A stretch of 64,000 bases of DNA from an uncultured Pelagibacteraceae bacterium (lineage in GTDB: Bacteria; Pseudomonadota; Alphaproteobacteria; Pelagibacterales; Pelagibacteraceae), in NCBI GenBank assembly GCA_902627045.1, contig CACOHP010000003.1, positions 41,001 through 105,000 of the forward strand. Reading direction: 5' to 3'. The position numbers and the translations under genes were made by a program. Below are positions 29,387-38,062 of this stretch, piece by piece (the first letter of the stretch is position 1; each line of letters starts with the position of its first letter). Under the pieces are notes generated by a model. The model was given only the letters and a program-made list of their open reading frames with translations. It did no database searches and was not told the DNA's origin.

Positions 29387-30183
29387 AAAATTTTATATTT
29401 AAGCTTTTTCACTAAATTAGCAACATTTGTGACAGGATTTTGTCTTTTTTGAATTGAAATAGAAATTACCTTACAAATTGCGCTTCCTACCACCAATCCA
29501 TCAGCTTTTTTCAAGGATTTTATTGATTTTTCTGTAATCCCAAAACCTATCACAACATTTTTTTTTGGATTTATTTTCTTAATTTTAAAGTAATTTGTCA
29601 TAATCTTTTTAGGAGATACATTTAATTTACCTCCTGTAGTAGATAGCATTGATATGAAATAGTTCATAGCATGAGAATCTTTAATTATTTTATTTAGTCT
29701 TTCTTTTGAAGTGGTAGGTGATAAAAGTTGGATAAAATAAATGGATTTTTTTATACATTTTTTTGTAAAAGATTTATTTTCCGGCCAAGGCAAATCGACA
29801 ACTATTAAGCCATTAACTCCAACTTTTTTACATTTTTCTAAAAATTTTTTTTCTCCATACTGAAATATCATATTATAGTAACCCATTAAAATAATGGGTT
29901 TTGAATTTTTATCTTTCTTATATTTTTTTACTATCCAAAAAATATCCTCTATTTTAATTCCATTTTTTATGGCCCTGTATGCACTAGTTTGTATTTGGCT
30001 TCCATCTGCAACTGGTGTGTTATGTGGAACTCCTAACTCTAAAATATCTGCATATTTTGATATAGCATTTAGTATTACCAAAGATTGTTTTTTTGAACTA
30101 TCACCTGCCACAGTATACGTTAGAAGAGCCGGTCTATTTTCTTTTTTAGCTTTTTTAAATGCAAGATCAATTGGGTTAAGCAT
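29383..30183 (-). CDS. trpA: Tryptophan synthase alpha-like, divergent loop 2
   Basis: DILELGVPHNTPVADGSQIQ, ILMGYYNMIFQYG, NGLIVVDLP, GFGI; canonical locus trpF-trpB-trpA-accD-folC. Confidence 0.85.
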   Translation of the reverse strand: MLNPIDLAFKKAKKENRPALLTYTVAGDSSKKQSLVILNAISKYADILELGVPHNTPVADGSQIQTSAYRAIKNGIKIEDIFWIVKKYKKDKNSKPIILMGYYNMIFQYGEKKFLEKCKKVGVNGLIVVDLPWPENKSFTKKCIKKSIYFIQLLSPTTSKERLNKIIKDSHAMNYFISMLSTTGGKLNVSPKKIMTNYFKIKKINPKKNVVIGFGITEKSIKSLKKADGLVVGSAICKVISISIQKRQNPVTNVANLVKKLKYKIL

Positions 30184-31411
30184 ATTTTCTTCCAAGTCTG
30201 TTCCTCAAAATTTTTTTATCTTTATAAGCGTCACCACAACTATTAACTACAACGATTGTACTCTTGCTCATTTTCTTTGCCTCTCTTATTGCAACAGAAA
30301 AGGCATGACTTGGTTCTAAAGATGGCCTTAGTTTTTCATATTTAGTTACAAGCTTATAAGCTTTTAATGCTTCTTCATCGCTGGCAGCTGTATATCTTGC
30401 TCTTTTAGCGTCCTTAAGAAAACAATGGAGTGGGGAAATTCCTGGGTAGTCAAGTCCTGCAGAAATAGACTCTGTCTCTTCTATTTGCCCATCTGAATCC
30501 TGATTAACGTATTGAGCTGCCCCATGTAAAATTCCAATTTTTGAACCGTAAGTAAGAGGTGCGGCGTGCTTCTTACTTTTTGCAGGTCCACCAGCCTCAA
30601 CTCCGATAAATTCACATTGTTTTTTGTCATAATCCATAAATTCATTCCAAAAACCAAAACTTGAACTACCCCCCCCAACACAATTATAAAGTTTAAGTTT
30701 TTTTGGAATAGAACCAAATTCTTCGATTAATTGGACTTTTAACTCCCTTGATATTTGACTTGTGCTCCATCCACAGATACGAACAAAAACAGCTGGACCT
30801 ACAGTACTTCCAACACACATTGCCGTAGTGTCACAATTTGCAACCCAAAAACGCATACACTCAGAAACAGCATCAACTAAAGTTTGACTTCCTGAATAAA
30901 CAGGTATGACTTCAGCGCCATTTTTTTTCATAGCTCTTACATTTGGTTGTTGTCTTTCAATATCTTTTGCTCCCATAAAAATTTTACATTTTAGGCCAAA
31001 TTTTTTTGCTGCCATACTTAACATTTTACCTGCATATCCAGCGCCAGTGTCTCCACATATAATTTTCTTACCCGAGCGTTTTGCGAGCAAACAATGAACT
31101 GTAGCATTGTATATTTTATGTGCACCACCGTTTGCATCGGACACAACCTTGGACCATATTTGTGCACCTCCCACATGTTTTGTTAAGTTTTCTAATTTTA
31201 TGAAACGAGTTGGGGTTCCGATCCAATTCTTAAAATATTTATCTCTTTCAGCAATAAATTTTTTATCTTTTTTTAGTTTATTAAATAAAATTTCTAGATC
31301 TTCTATAGGCTTTTTTAAAGTCTCAGGAACAAAGTTACCTCCAAATTTACCTCCCCAAAAACCAAGTTTATTTCCCTGATCAATTACTGGTATACCTTTT
31401 TTTAGTTTCAT
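30176..31411 (-). CDS. trpB: Divergent tryptophan synthase beta-like PLP enzyme
   Basis: GGAHKIYN (PLP Lys), DTGAGYAGK in place of ETGAGQHG, FMGAKDIERQQPNV, CVGGGSSSFGF, SISAGLDYPGISPLH, PSLEPSHA. Confidence 0.8.
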   Translation of the reverse strand: MKLKKGIPVIDQGNKLGFWGGKFGGNFVPETLKKPIEDLEILFNKLKKDKKFIAERDKYFKNWIGTPTRFIKLENLTKHVGGAQIWSKVVSDANGGAHKIYNATVHCLLAKRSGKKIICGDTGAGYAGKMLSMAAKKFGLKCKIFMGAKDIERQQPNVRAMKKNGAEVIPVYSGSQTLVDAVSECMRFWVANCDTTAMCVGSTVGPAVFVRICGWSTSQISRELKVQLIEEFGSIPKKLKLYNCVGGGSSSFGFWNEFMDYDKKQCEFIGVEAGGPAKSKKHAAPLTYGSKIGILHGAAQYVNQDSDGQIEETESISAGLDYPGISPLHCFLKDAKRARYTAASDEEALKAYKLVTKYEKLRPSLEPSHAFSVAIREAKKMSKSTIVVVNSCGDAYKDKKILRNRLGRKYA

Positions 31412-32025
31412 ATTTTTGAAGACAAATTTAACAATTTATCAATTCTATTAATATCTTTTTTTCCATTCTCGTCCTCAAGAGCTCCGCTAAGATCAATTAT
31501 AAATTCTTTGTTTTTAAAGCTAGGAATATCATCTATTTGAATATTTCCCGCAATCATTTTATTCAATTTTTTAGATACTCCATTTAGTAGATTGTGATCA
31601 AAACTTTCTGACTTATGGTACCCTTTCGAGTCAAATAGAATTATATCTGATATATCGGAGTAATCTTTATATTTGATAACATCATTTTTATTAGAAACAG
31701 TGATTGCAGAAATTATTTTAATCTTATATTTGAATTTTATTTCCTTTGTTCTAACAGGATCTACGTCGTAAAGTTGATAATAATCAAAATTTAAACTTTT
31801 TATTTTTTCTAAAATTTCATCAGTAGGTTTTACAAGTACAGAGGTAAAGTTCACTTGCTTTCTCTCTACATTAATCAATTTTTTTAATTTTTCATATTCA
31901 ATAAATCTTCTACTTTTTTTATAATTAGTGATAAAGCCGATGAATTTTGGTGGGTATGGATGATTCAAGATAAAATTTAATGTCTTAGGATCTGACACTC
32001 CACAAATTTTTAGGCCTTTGATCAT
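31408..32025 (-). CDS. trpF: Phosphoribosylanthranilate isomerase
   Basis: LKICGVSDPKTL, IIDLSGALEDENGKKD; adjacent to trpB/trpA. Confidence 0.83.
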   Translation of the reverse strand: MIKGLKICGVSDPKTLNFILNHPYPPKFIGFITNYKKSRRFIEYEKLKKLINVERKQVNFTSVLVKPTDEILEKIKSLNFDYYQLYDVDPVRTKEIKFKYKIKIISAITVSNKNDVIKYKDYSDISDIILFDSKGYHKSESFDHNLLNGVSKKLNKMIAGNIQIDDIPSFKNKEFIIDLSGALEDENGKKDINRIDKLLNLSSKI

Positions 32026-32696
32026 TGATTTAAGTGATCAATTAATATTTGTGTATTTTTTTTAATATTACCTTTGGTTAAATCTCTACCTATTACAAGC
32101 CAATCAGCTCCATTTTTGTATGCCTCTCTAGGTGTCAACACTCTTTTTTGATCATTCGTTTTTTTGGTAAATCTAATCCCTGGAGTTATTATTTCTCTTT
32201 CAAATATTTTTTTTACTAGTTTTACCTCTTGTGCGCTACAAACAATACCATCCAATTTTGCTTTGCTTGCTAACTTTGCTTGATGGAGCACTAATTTTTT
32301 TACTTTTCTATTAAACCCAATCTCTTTTAATGCTTTATTATCTAACGAAGTAAGAATTGAGACACCTATTAACTTTATTTTACCTGAAACTTTTTTTGCG
32401 GCTTTAAGAGCTTCTAAGCCTGAGCTAATATGTATTGTTACATAATTAACTTTTAAATCTTTTAAAGCTTTAATGGTTGACTTACAAGTATTGGGAATAT
32501 CATGAAGTTTTAAATCTGCAAAAGTTATCTTATTTTTTAATTTGGATAAAAAAATTCTACCGTTTTTGGAGTTTAAGAACTCTAAACCTAATTTATATCC
32601 AATTTTTAATTTACTATTTTGAGTATCCTTAATAATTTTTTTAATTTTTGATATTTTTGATGTATCGCAGGCAACAAATATTTTACTCTTTTTCAT
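32022..32696 (-). CDS. pyrF: Orotidine 5'-phosphate decarboxylase
   Basis: VACDTS, FADLKLHDIPNT, TPGIRF, GADWLVIGRDLT. Confidence 0.92.
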   Translation of the reverse strand: MKKSKIFVACDTSKISKIKKIIKDTQNSKLKIGYKLGLEFLNSKNGRIFLSKLKNKITFADLKLHDIPNTCKSTIKALKDLKVNYVTIHISSGLEALKAAKKVSGKIKLIGVSILTSLDNKALKEIGFNRKVKKLVLHQAKLASKAKLDGIVCSAQEVKLVKKIFEREIITPGIRFTKKTNDQKRVLTPREAYKNGADWLVIGRDLTKGNIKKNTQILIDHLNQ

Positions 32697-32976
32697 TGTT
32701 AATCTTTTTAAACATTTCTTTACTCATTTTCCAATAAATTACCTTTTTGGCTGGAACTGCAACTTTATCACCTGTTTTAGGGTTTCTTCTTATAGATGAT
32801 TTTTGATTTCGGGCACTTAAAGATCCCCACCCTCTAATTTCCACTCTTTCCTCTCTTTTAAGAGCTTTTTTTAACTCAGTTAATATTATATTTGTAACTT
32901 TCTCTATGTCTTTTTTTTGAAAATTTGGAAAGCTTTTAGAAATTTGTTTTAAAAGTTTTGACTTTACAACACCCAA
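32683..32976 (-). CDS. ihfB: IHF beta / HU-family DNA-binding protein
   Basis: VEIRGWGSLSARNQKSSIRRNPKTGDKVAVPAKKVIYWK. Confidence 0.9.
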   Translation of the reverse strand: MGVVKSKLLKQISKSFPNFQKKDIEKVTNIILTELKKALKREERVEIRGWGSLSARNQKSSIRRNPKTGDKVAVPAKKVIYWKMSKEMFKKINNEKE

Positions 32977-33003
32977 TTTAACACTTCTTCTTTTTTATAT
33001 TTC

Positions 33004-34728
33004 CTATTTTTCTTTGTCTTTTTTCTTTAAGTCATCAGATAAAGATGAGAAAGGAAGATTTTTTCCAGATCCCTCTGCTCCATATTTTTCAAGAGCTTCT
33101 TTTTTTTCAATTTCCTCTAAGAGTTTCATACTTAAAGAAATCTTACGTTTATCTAAATCAATCTCAGAAATTGCGCAGTCTATTTTTTCACCACCTGTGA
33201 ATCTTGATGGCCGAGCATCAGCTGAATTGATTGCTATTTGTGATTTTTTAATAACAAAATCCATGTCACATCCCTCTGGTCTTACAATTAAACCCTTATT
33301 ATCTGTTGAAATTATTTTTACCGTGATTGTTTGATTTTTTTTCTTATCACTAAACCAATCCAAAGGATCTTTTTGTGTTTGTTTGTAACCTACTCTAATT
33401 TTCTGATCCTCAACTTTTATTTCTAAAACTTTGACTTTTATCTTATCACCCTTCTTATATTTGGTAAGCTCTTCTTCCCCATTATTATGATAAGTTAGAT
33501 CATTGCAATGCAAGAAAGTGTCTACATTTATATCTTCAATTTTTACAAATAATGAGTAATCGTTTTTGTTAATTATTTCACCATTCACGATAGATCCAAC
33601 AGGATATTTCTTATCGAATGCTTCAAATGGATTTTCCAGTGTTAATTTATGAGAAATTGCCACTCTTCTTTTTTCTTTATCAATTTCGGTTATTATACAA
33701 TCAATCTCATCACCAACTTTGAACATCTTTTTTGCTGATACATTTTTTTTCGTCCAACTCAGTTCGCTTGAATGTAAAAGTGTAGTTAAACCTGGCTCTA
33801 ATTCACAGAAAGCACCAAAGTCCATAATTTTTGACACTTTAGCTTTGTAAACTTTGTTAAGTTCATAATTCTCAATGTGTTCAAATGGATCAGGAGACAT
33901 CTGTTTGACTGAGCACCCAACTTGCAGCTTCTCTTTATCAACAGATATTACTTTTAAATCGTGTTTTTCACCTATATTAAAAACTTCATCAGGATGATTT
34001 ACCCTTGAATAAGAAATTTCTTGCAAATGAACCAAAACATCAAGTTCGTTATTAACATTAAAGAAGCACCCAAAAGTGCTATAACCTTTAACTTCTGCTC
34101 CTTTAATAATGTCACCGACTTTATATTTGTCTACTATTTTTGCTTTATCCTCTTTTTTGAAAGAGGAGATTATTTCTCTTCTTGATACACAAGCGTTTCC
34201 TCTAATCTTATCGAGTTTAATTAACGCAAATTTTTGTGGTTCATTCATTAAATGGCTTATATCTTTGAGCGGTTTATCGCTAATTTGTGAACCAGGTAAA
34301 AACATTAAAGAACCTGTGTCTATATGTTCAACAATGCAACCTCCTTTACATTTTGAGGTAATTTTTCCCATGATTGGTTCTTTTTTTTCATAAGCTTCGA
34401 CTAATTTATCCCATCCCTTGATTTTCTGGGCTTTGCTGGCAGATACTACAACCTCACCCATTTTATCCTCTAATTTTTCTAATAAGACTGATATTTTTTC
34501 TCCAACTTTAATTTTTTCGCCAAGCCCCATAGTTTTTAGCTCGTTAATATCTAAAACGGGCTCAGATTTAAGCCCATCAACATGCAAGAAGACATATTTT
34601 TCAGTTATCTTGTTTATTTTACCTTCAATTATCTTACCTTCCTCTATATTTACTTTAGATAGCTGGCTATTTAATAACTGCTCGAATTGTTGATTATCTG
34701 GATTTGATAAATCTTTATATATTTCCAT
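33004..34728 (-). CDS. rpsA: 30S ribosomal protein S1
   Basis: Multiple S1 repeats, e.g. GDIIKGAEVKGYSTFGCFFNVN, YKAKVSKIMDFGAFCELEPGLTTLLHSSELSW; downstream of cmk. Confidence 0.95.
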   Translation of the reverse strand: MEIYKDLSNPDNQQFEQLLNSQLSKVNIEEGKIIEGKINKITEKYVFLHVDGLKSEPVLDINELKTMGLGEKIKVGEKISVLLEKLEDKMGEVVVSASKAQKIKGWDKLVEAYEKKEPIMGKITSKCKGGCIVEHIDTGSLMFLPGSQISDKPLKDISHLMNEPQKFALIKLDKIRGNACVSRREIISSFKKEDKAKIVDKYKVGDIIKGAEVKGYSTFGCFFNVNNELDVLVHLQEISYSRVNHPDEVFNIGEKHDLKVISVDKEKLQVGCSVKQMSPDPFEHIENYELNKVYKAKVSKIMDFGAFCELEPGLTTLLHSSELSWTKKNVSAKKMFKVGDEIDCIITEIDKEKRRVAISHKLTLENPFEAFDKKYPVGSIVNGEIINKNDYSLFVKIEDINVDTFLHCNDLTYHNNGEEELTKYKKGDKIKVKVLEIKVEDQKIRVGYKQTQKDPLDWFSDKKKNQTITVKIISTDNKGLIVRPEGCDMDFVIKKSQIAINSADARPSRFTGGEKIDCAISEIDLDKRKISLSMKLLEEIEKKEALEKYGAEGSGKNLPFSSLSDDLKKKDKEK

Positions 34729-35383
34729 TAAGTTTTAATTTTCTATCTATAATTTTTTTTATTTTTAAAAAACACGCTCTTTTAGATAAATTTGTTGTGT
34801 TAATCAATACTGAATCTTTTGTTTTCTTTAATGGTGAAACTCTACGAGAATAGTCATTTTTATCCCGTTTTTTAATGCTTTTTTGCACATCACTATAGGT
34901 TATGTTTTTATTAAAACGTTTTAACTCTTTGTATCTTCTGCTTACCCTAGTTTTGATATTAGCTGTTATGAAAAATTTAAACTCAGCATCTGGTATAATT
35001 TTATAAGTAATGTCTCTACCGTCTAGACAAGATCCATTATATTTCATTGGTGGATTATAAGCACAGCTCAATTGAAAAAAGTGAACTAATTTTCTTATTT
35101 TTTTTTCTTTAGCTATAATTGAAGCAACTGTTGCAACTTTATCAGTCGAAAGTTTTTTATCCTGTAAATCTTTAATCTTTAATTTTTTAATTTTTTTTTT
35201 TATATATTTAAAATTATATTTTGATGGATTTGAAATCTTTAAATTAGCAATATATCTGTAACAACGTCCAGTATCTAAATGCAATAAATTGTAATGTTTT
35301 GAAATTAGCTTTGCTTGAGTACCTGCACCTGCAGCTGCCGGGGAGTCGATTGCTATTTTTATTATTTTTTTTCTTTTTTTCAT
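34715..35383 (-). CDS. cmk: Cytidylate kinase-like protein with non-canonical P-loop
   Basis: IAIDSPAAAGAGTQAK, LLHLDTGRCYRYIA, CLDGRDITYKIIPDAEFKFFITA, RRVSPLKKTKDSVLINTT; canonical aroA-cmk-rpsA order. Confidence 0.88.
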   Translation of the reverse strand: MKKRKKIIKIAIDSPAAAGAGTQAKLISKHYNLLHLDTGRCYRYIANLKISNPSKYNFKYIKKKIKKLKIKDLQDKKLSTDKVATVASIIAKEKKIRKLVHFFQLSCAYNPPMKYNGSCLDGRDITYKIIPDAEFKFFITANIKTRVSRRYKELKRFNKNITYSDVQKSIKKRDKNDYSRRVSPLKKTKDSVLINTTNLSKRACFLKIKKIIDRKLKLNGNI

Positions 35384-36702
35384 TACTTCTCTAATTGACT
35401 CACTATATTTAAAAAATTTGGAAATGAAGTTCTTATAGCTTTGCTATCATGTATTTTCCATATCCCTCCAAATGACAATGCTGCTATTACACTTGTCATA
35501 AATACCCTGTGATCTTTAAGATAATTTTTTATAATAATCCTTTTATTAATTTTCAGTTTTGGATTACCAAAAATTTTAATTGAATTTTTTGTTGTAATAT
35601 TTTTTACACCCATCTTATTTAAAATTTTTGAGCCCCATTTAAGTCTTGGACTTTCTTTTTTGTTCAATTCGGCTAATCCTTTAAAATATGAAACTCCATT
35701 CGCTTTTGCTGCAATTAAAAAAATTACTAAAAATTCATCTATAGCACTAGCATTTAGTTTAGAGGGACAATTAATTGGCCTAATTAATTTAGAACTTTTA
35801 ACTTTGATATCAGCTATTTTTTCTCCTTTGTAAACCTTTCTGTTTTGAAAAATTATATTCACTCCCATTTTTTTTAAAATAGTAATTACCCCTACTCTTG
35901 ATGGATTTATATTTACATTCTTTATTATAAGTTGAGAATTATTTGCGAGTGCAGTTAGTACTATAAAAAAAGCACTAGAGCTTATGTCAGAGGGAATATT
36001 ATAGTTTATTGCTTTTATTTTTTTTACTTTTTTAATTTTGATTATGTCATGATTTTTTTTATTAATAACGCTTATAGGCAATTTAAGATTTTTCATCATT
36101 TTTTCTGTGTGATCTCTACTCTTTTTAGCTTTTATAAAGGTTGTTCCATCAGCTCTCATTGCAGCAAGCATAACAGAACTCTTACATTGAGCTGAACCTC
36201 TTCTTTCATAGTATTTAATAGGTTTAATTTTTCTTGATCCTCGAATTGTTAGTGGGAGACTGAAGTTTTTTTTTAATTTAAATTTTGCTCCAAATTTAGA
36301 TAAAGGAGAAGTTACTCTTTCAAAATCTCTTCTAGATAAACTTTTGTCTCCAATTAACTTAATAGTTTTAGTAGAGTTGATTACTAAACCAAGAATTAAT
36401 CTCCCTAAAGTTGCTGAATTTTCCGCATTTATAATTGTATTTTTTTTGTAATGATATCCATCGATTCCATTTCCAAAAATCATAAAATTACTCCTTTTTT
36501 GTACAACTTTTATTCCAAATTTTTTAATGATTTTAATCGCTGCCAATACATCTTCCGATATTAGTAAATTTTTAGCTATTGAAATACCCGAGGCTATTGA
36601 TGCAAATAAGACCCATCTAATGCTTATACTTTTGTCACCGCTTACAGAAATTTTTTTTTTAAAATCAGTAATTTTTTTTTTAATTATAATATGGTTGGGC
36701 AT
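35383..36702 (-). CDS. aroA: 3-phosphoshikimate 1-carboxyvinyltransferase (class II EPSPS-like)
   Basis: SVSGDKSISIRW, NAENSATLGRLILGLV, SAQCKSSVMLAAM, SRDHTEKMM, SAFFIVLTAL. Confidence 0.92.
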   Translation of the reverse strand: MPNHIIIKKKITDFKKKISVSGDKSISIRWVLFASIASGISIAKNLLISEDVLAAIKIIKKFGIKVVQKRSNFMIFGNGIDGYHYKKNTIINAENSATLGRLILGLVINSTKTIKLIGDKSLSRRDFERVTSPLSKFGAKFKLKKNFSLPLTIRGSRKIKPIKYYERRGSAQCKSSVMLAAMRADGTTFIKAKKSRDHTEKMMKNLKLPISVINKKNHDIIKIKKVKKIKAINYNIPSDISSSAFFIVLTALANNSQLIIKNVNINPSRVGVITILKKMGVNIIFQNRKVYKGEKIADIKVKSSKLIRPINCPSKLNASAIDEFLVIFLIAAKANGVSYFKGLAELNKKESPRLKWGSKILNKMGVKNITTKNSIKIFGNPKLKINKRIIIKNYLKDHRVFMTSVIAALSFGGIWKIHDSKAIRTSFPNFLNIVSQLEK

Positions 36703-36707
36703 ATTGA

Positions 36708-37484
36708 TTAGTTTATTTTAAAACTATCACCAAAATATGCATTTTGAGCATTGATATTTTTAACTAAATTTGAAGGAGTATCTTGTGCAATAATTTTGCA
36801 ATTACTTAAAATCATAGCTACATCAACACATGCTAGTAGATCTCTAGCCTGATGATCGCATATGCATATAGTTATCCGGCTTTCCTGTTGTAGGTTCACA
36901 ATTATTTCTTGAAGCATCTTTATTGTTAAAACATCTAAGGCAGCAAATGGTTCATCCAAAAGTAGAACTTTAGGTTCACTTAACAGAGCTAATGCAAGCA
37001 CCAATTTTCTTTTTTGGCCTCCAGAAAGGTATTTAGCTTTTATGTCTTTTAAACTGTCCAATTCAAACTTTGAAATAACATAATTTATTCTTTGAGATCT
37101 AAGATTTCTATCTTTAATTATTATTTCACTTATTGCTTTTAAATTATCATGTAAAGATAAGTCATTAAAATAGCCCCCGTATTGTGGAACATACCCAACT
37201 TTAAATTTTTTTGTTCTTAAATAAATTGGAAAACTCGTTGCATCATGACCATTAATTAAAATTTTACCATATTTTGGTGAGATTAATCCGGTAATTAGAT
37301 TAAATATAGTAGATTTACCGACACCGTTAGGACCCAACATTCCAAAAATTTGTCCCTCATTTATTTTAAAATTAATATTGTCAAGTATCAGTCTGTTTCC
37401 ATAAGATAATGAAATATTTTTAAATTCAAGAATTGTATTTGTACTTTTAAAGGATTTAATTCTAAATTTTTTAATTATTCCCAT
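36708..37484 (-). CDS. lptB: LPS export ABC transporter ATPase
   Basis: MLGPNGVGKSTIFNLITGL, YLSGGQKRKLVLALALLSEPKVLLLDEPFAALD; next to LptC-like gene. Confidence 0.88.
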   Translation of the reverse strand: MGIIKKFRIKSFKSTNTILEFKNISLSYGNRLILDNINFKINEGQIFGMLGPNGVGKSTIFNLITGLISPKYGKILINGHDATSFPIYLRTKKFKVGYVPQYGGYFNDLSLHDNLKAISEIIIKDRNLRSQRINYVISKFELDSLKDIKAKYLSGGQKRKLVLALALLSEPKVLLLDEPFAALDVLTIKMLQEIIVNLQQESRITICICDHQARDLLACVDVAMILSNCKIIAQDTPSNLVKNINAQNAYFGDSFKIN

Positions 37485-37489
37485 GATAT

Positions 37490-38062
37490 TTAATTTGATT
37501 TTATTTTAACCTTTTTCTCATTTTCGTACATAAAAATTTTTGCGTCTTTAGTGGTAATATCGATTTCAATGACATCTGCTTTAAGTAAGTTCTTTTGATT
37601 TGAGTAAACAATATTTTTTGAAATTATCAATGAATTTCTATTTAAAGAAAAATCTACATAATTTCCTTTAACTTCATTATCTCCGTAATTAATCGTGACA
37701 TTTTTAGAAAAAATTGTGTCATAGCTATTAATATTATATTTTCCATAATCTGATTTAATATTTATAACGTTTCCTTCAACCATGGTAATTATAGCTTTAA
37801 CATTGGTAAGAAATATTATTTTTTCATTAGTTAAATCTATTTTACCCTCAGATGCATTCAAAAAATATTCGTTACCTTTGGCATCATTAGATCTGTAATT
37901 TACATCTTTTATTATATTTGTTGTAGTATCTACATCTTCCACAATAGCATCTTTTTCTATTGAAGCTTTTTCTTCCTCTTTAAAAAGCTTAGAGCTAAAA
38001 ATAAAAATTATAATTACGACAGAAAGCCCAAGTAAAATCTTGATTACAAAACTATTTGTCAT
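37490..38062 (-). CDS. lptC: LptC-like (LPS export) membrane-anchored protein
   Basis: N-terminal TM, OstA/LptC-like beta repeats, operon position between kpsF and lptB. Confidence 0.7.
   Translation of the reverse strand: MTNSFVIKILLGLSVVIIIFIFSSKLFKEEEKASIEKDAIVEDVDTTTNIIKDVNYRSNDAKGNEYFLNASEGKIDLTNEKIIFLTNVKAIITMVEGNVINIKSDYGKYNINSYDTIFSKNVTINYGDNEVKGNYVDFSLNRNSLIISKNIVYSNQKNLLKADVIEIDITTKDAKIFMYENEKKVKIKSN

Noticed and set aside
33014-33334. 106-aa plus-strand ORF and similar ones across rpsA
   Set aside because: Antisense shadows of rpsA with Ser/Phe-rich composition.
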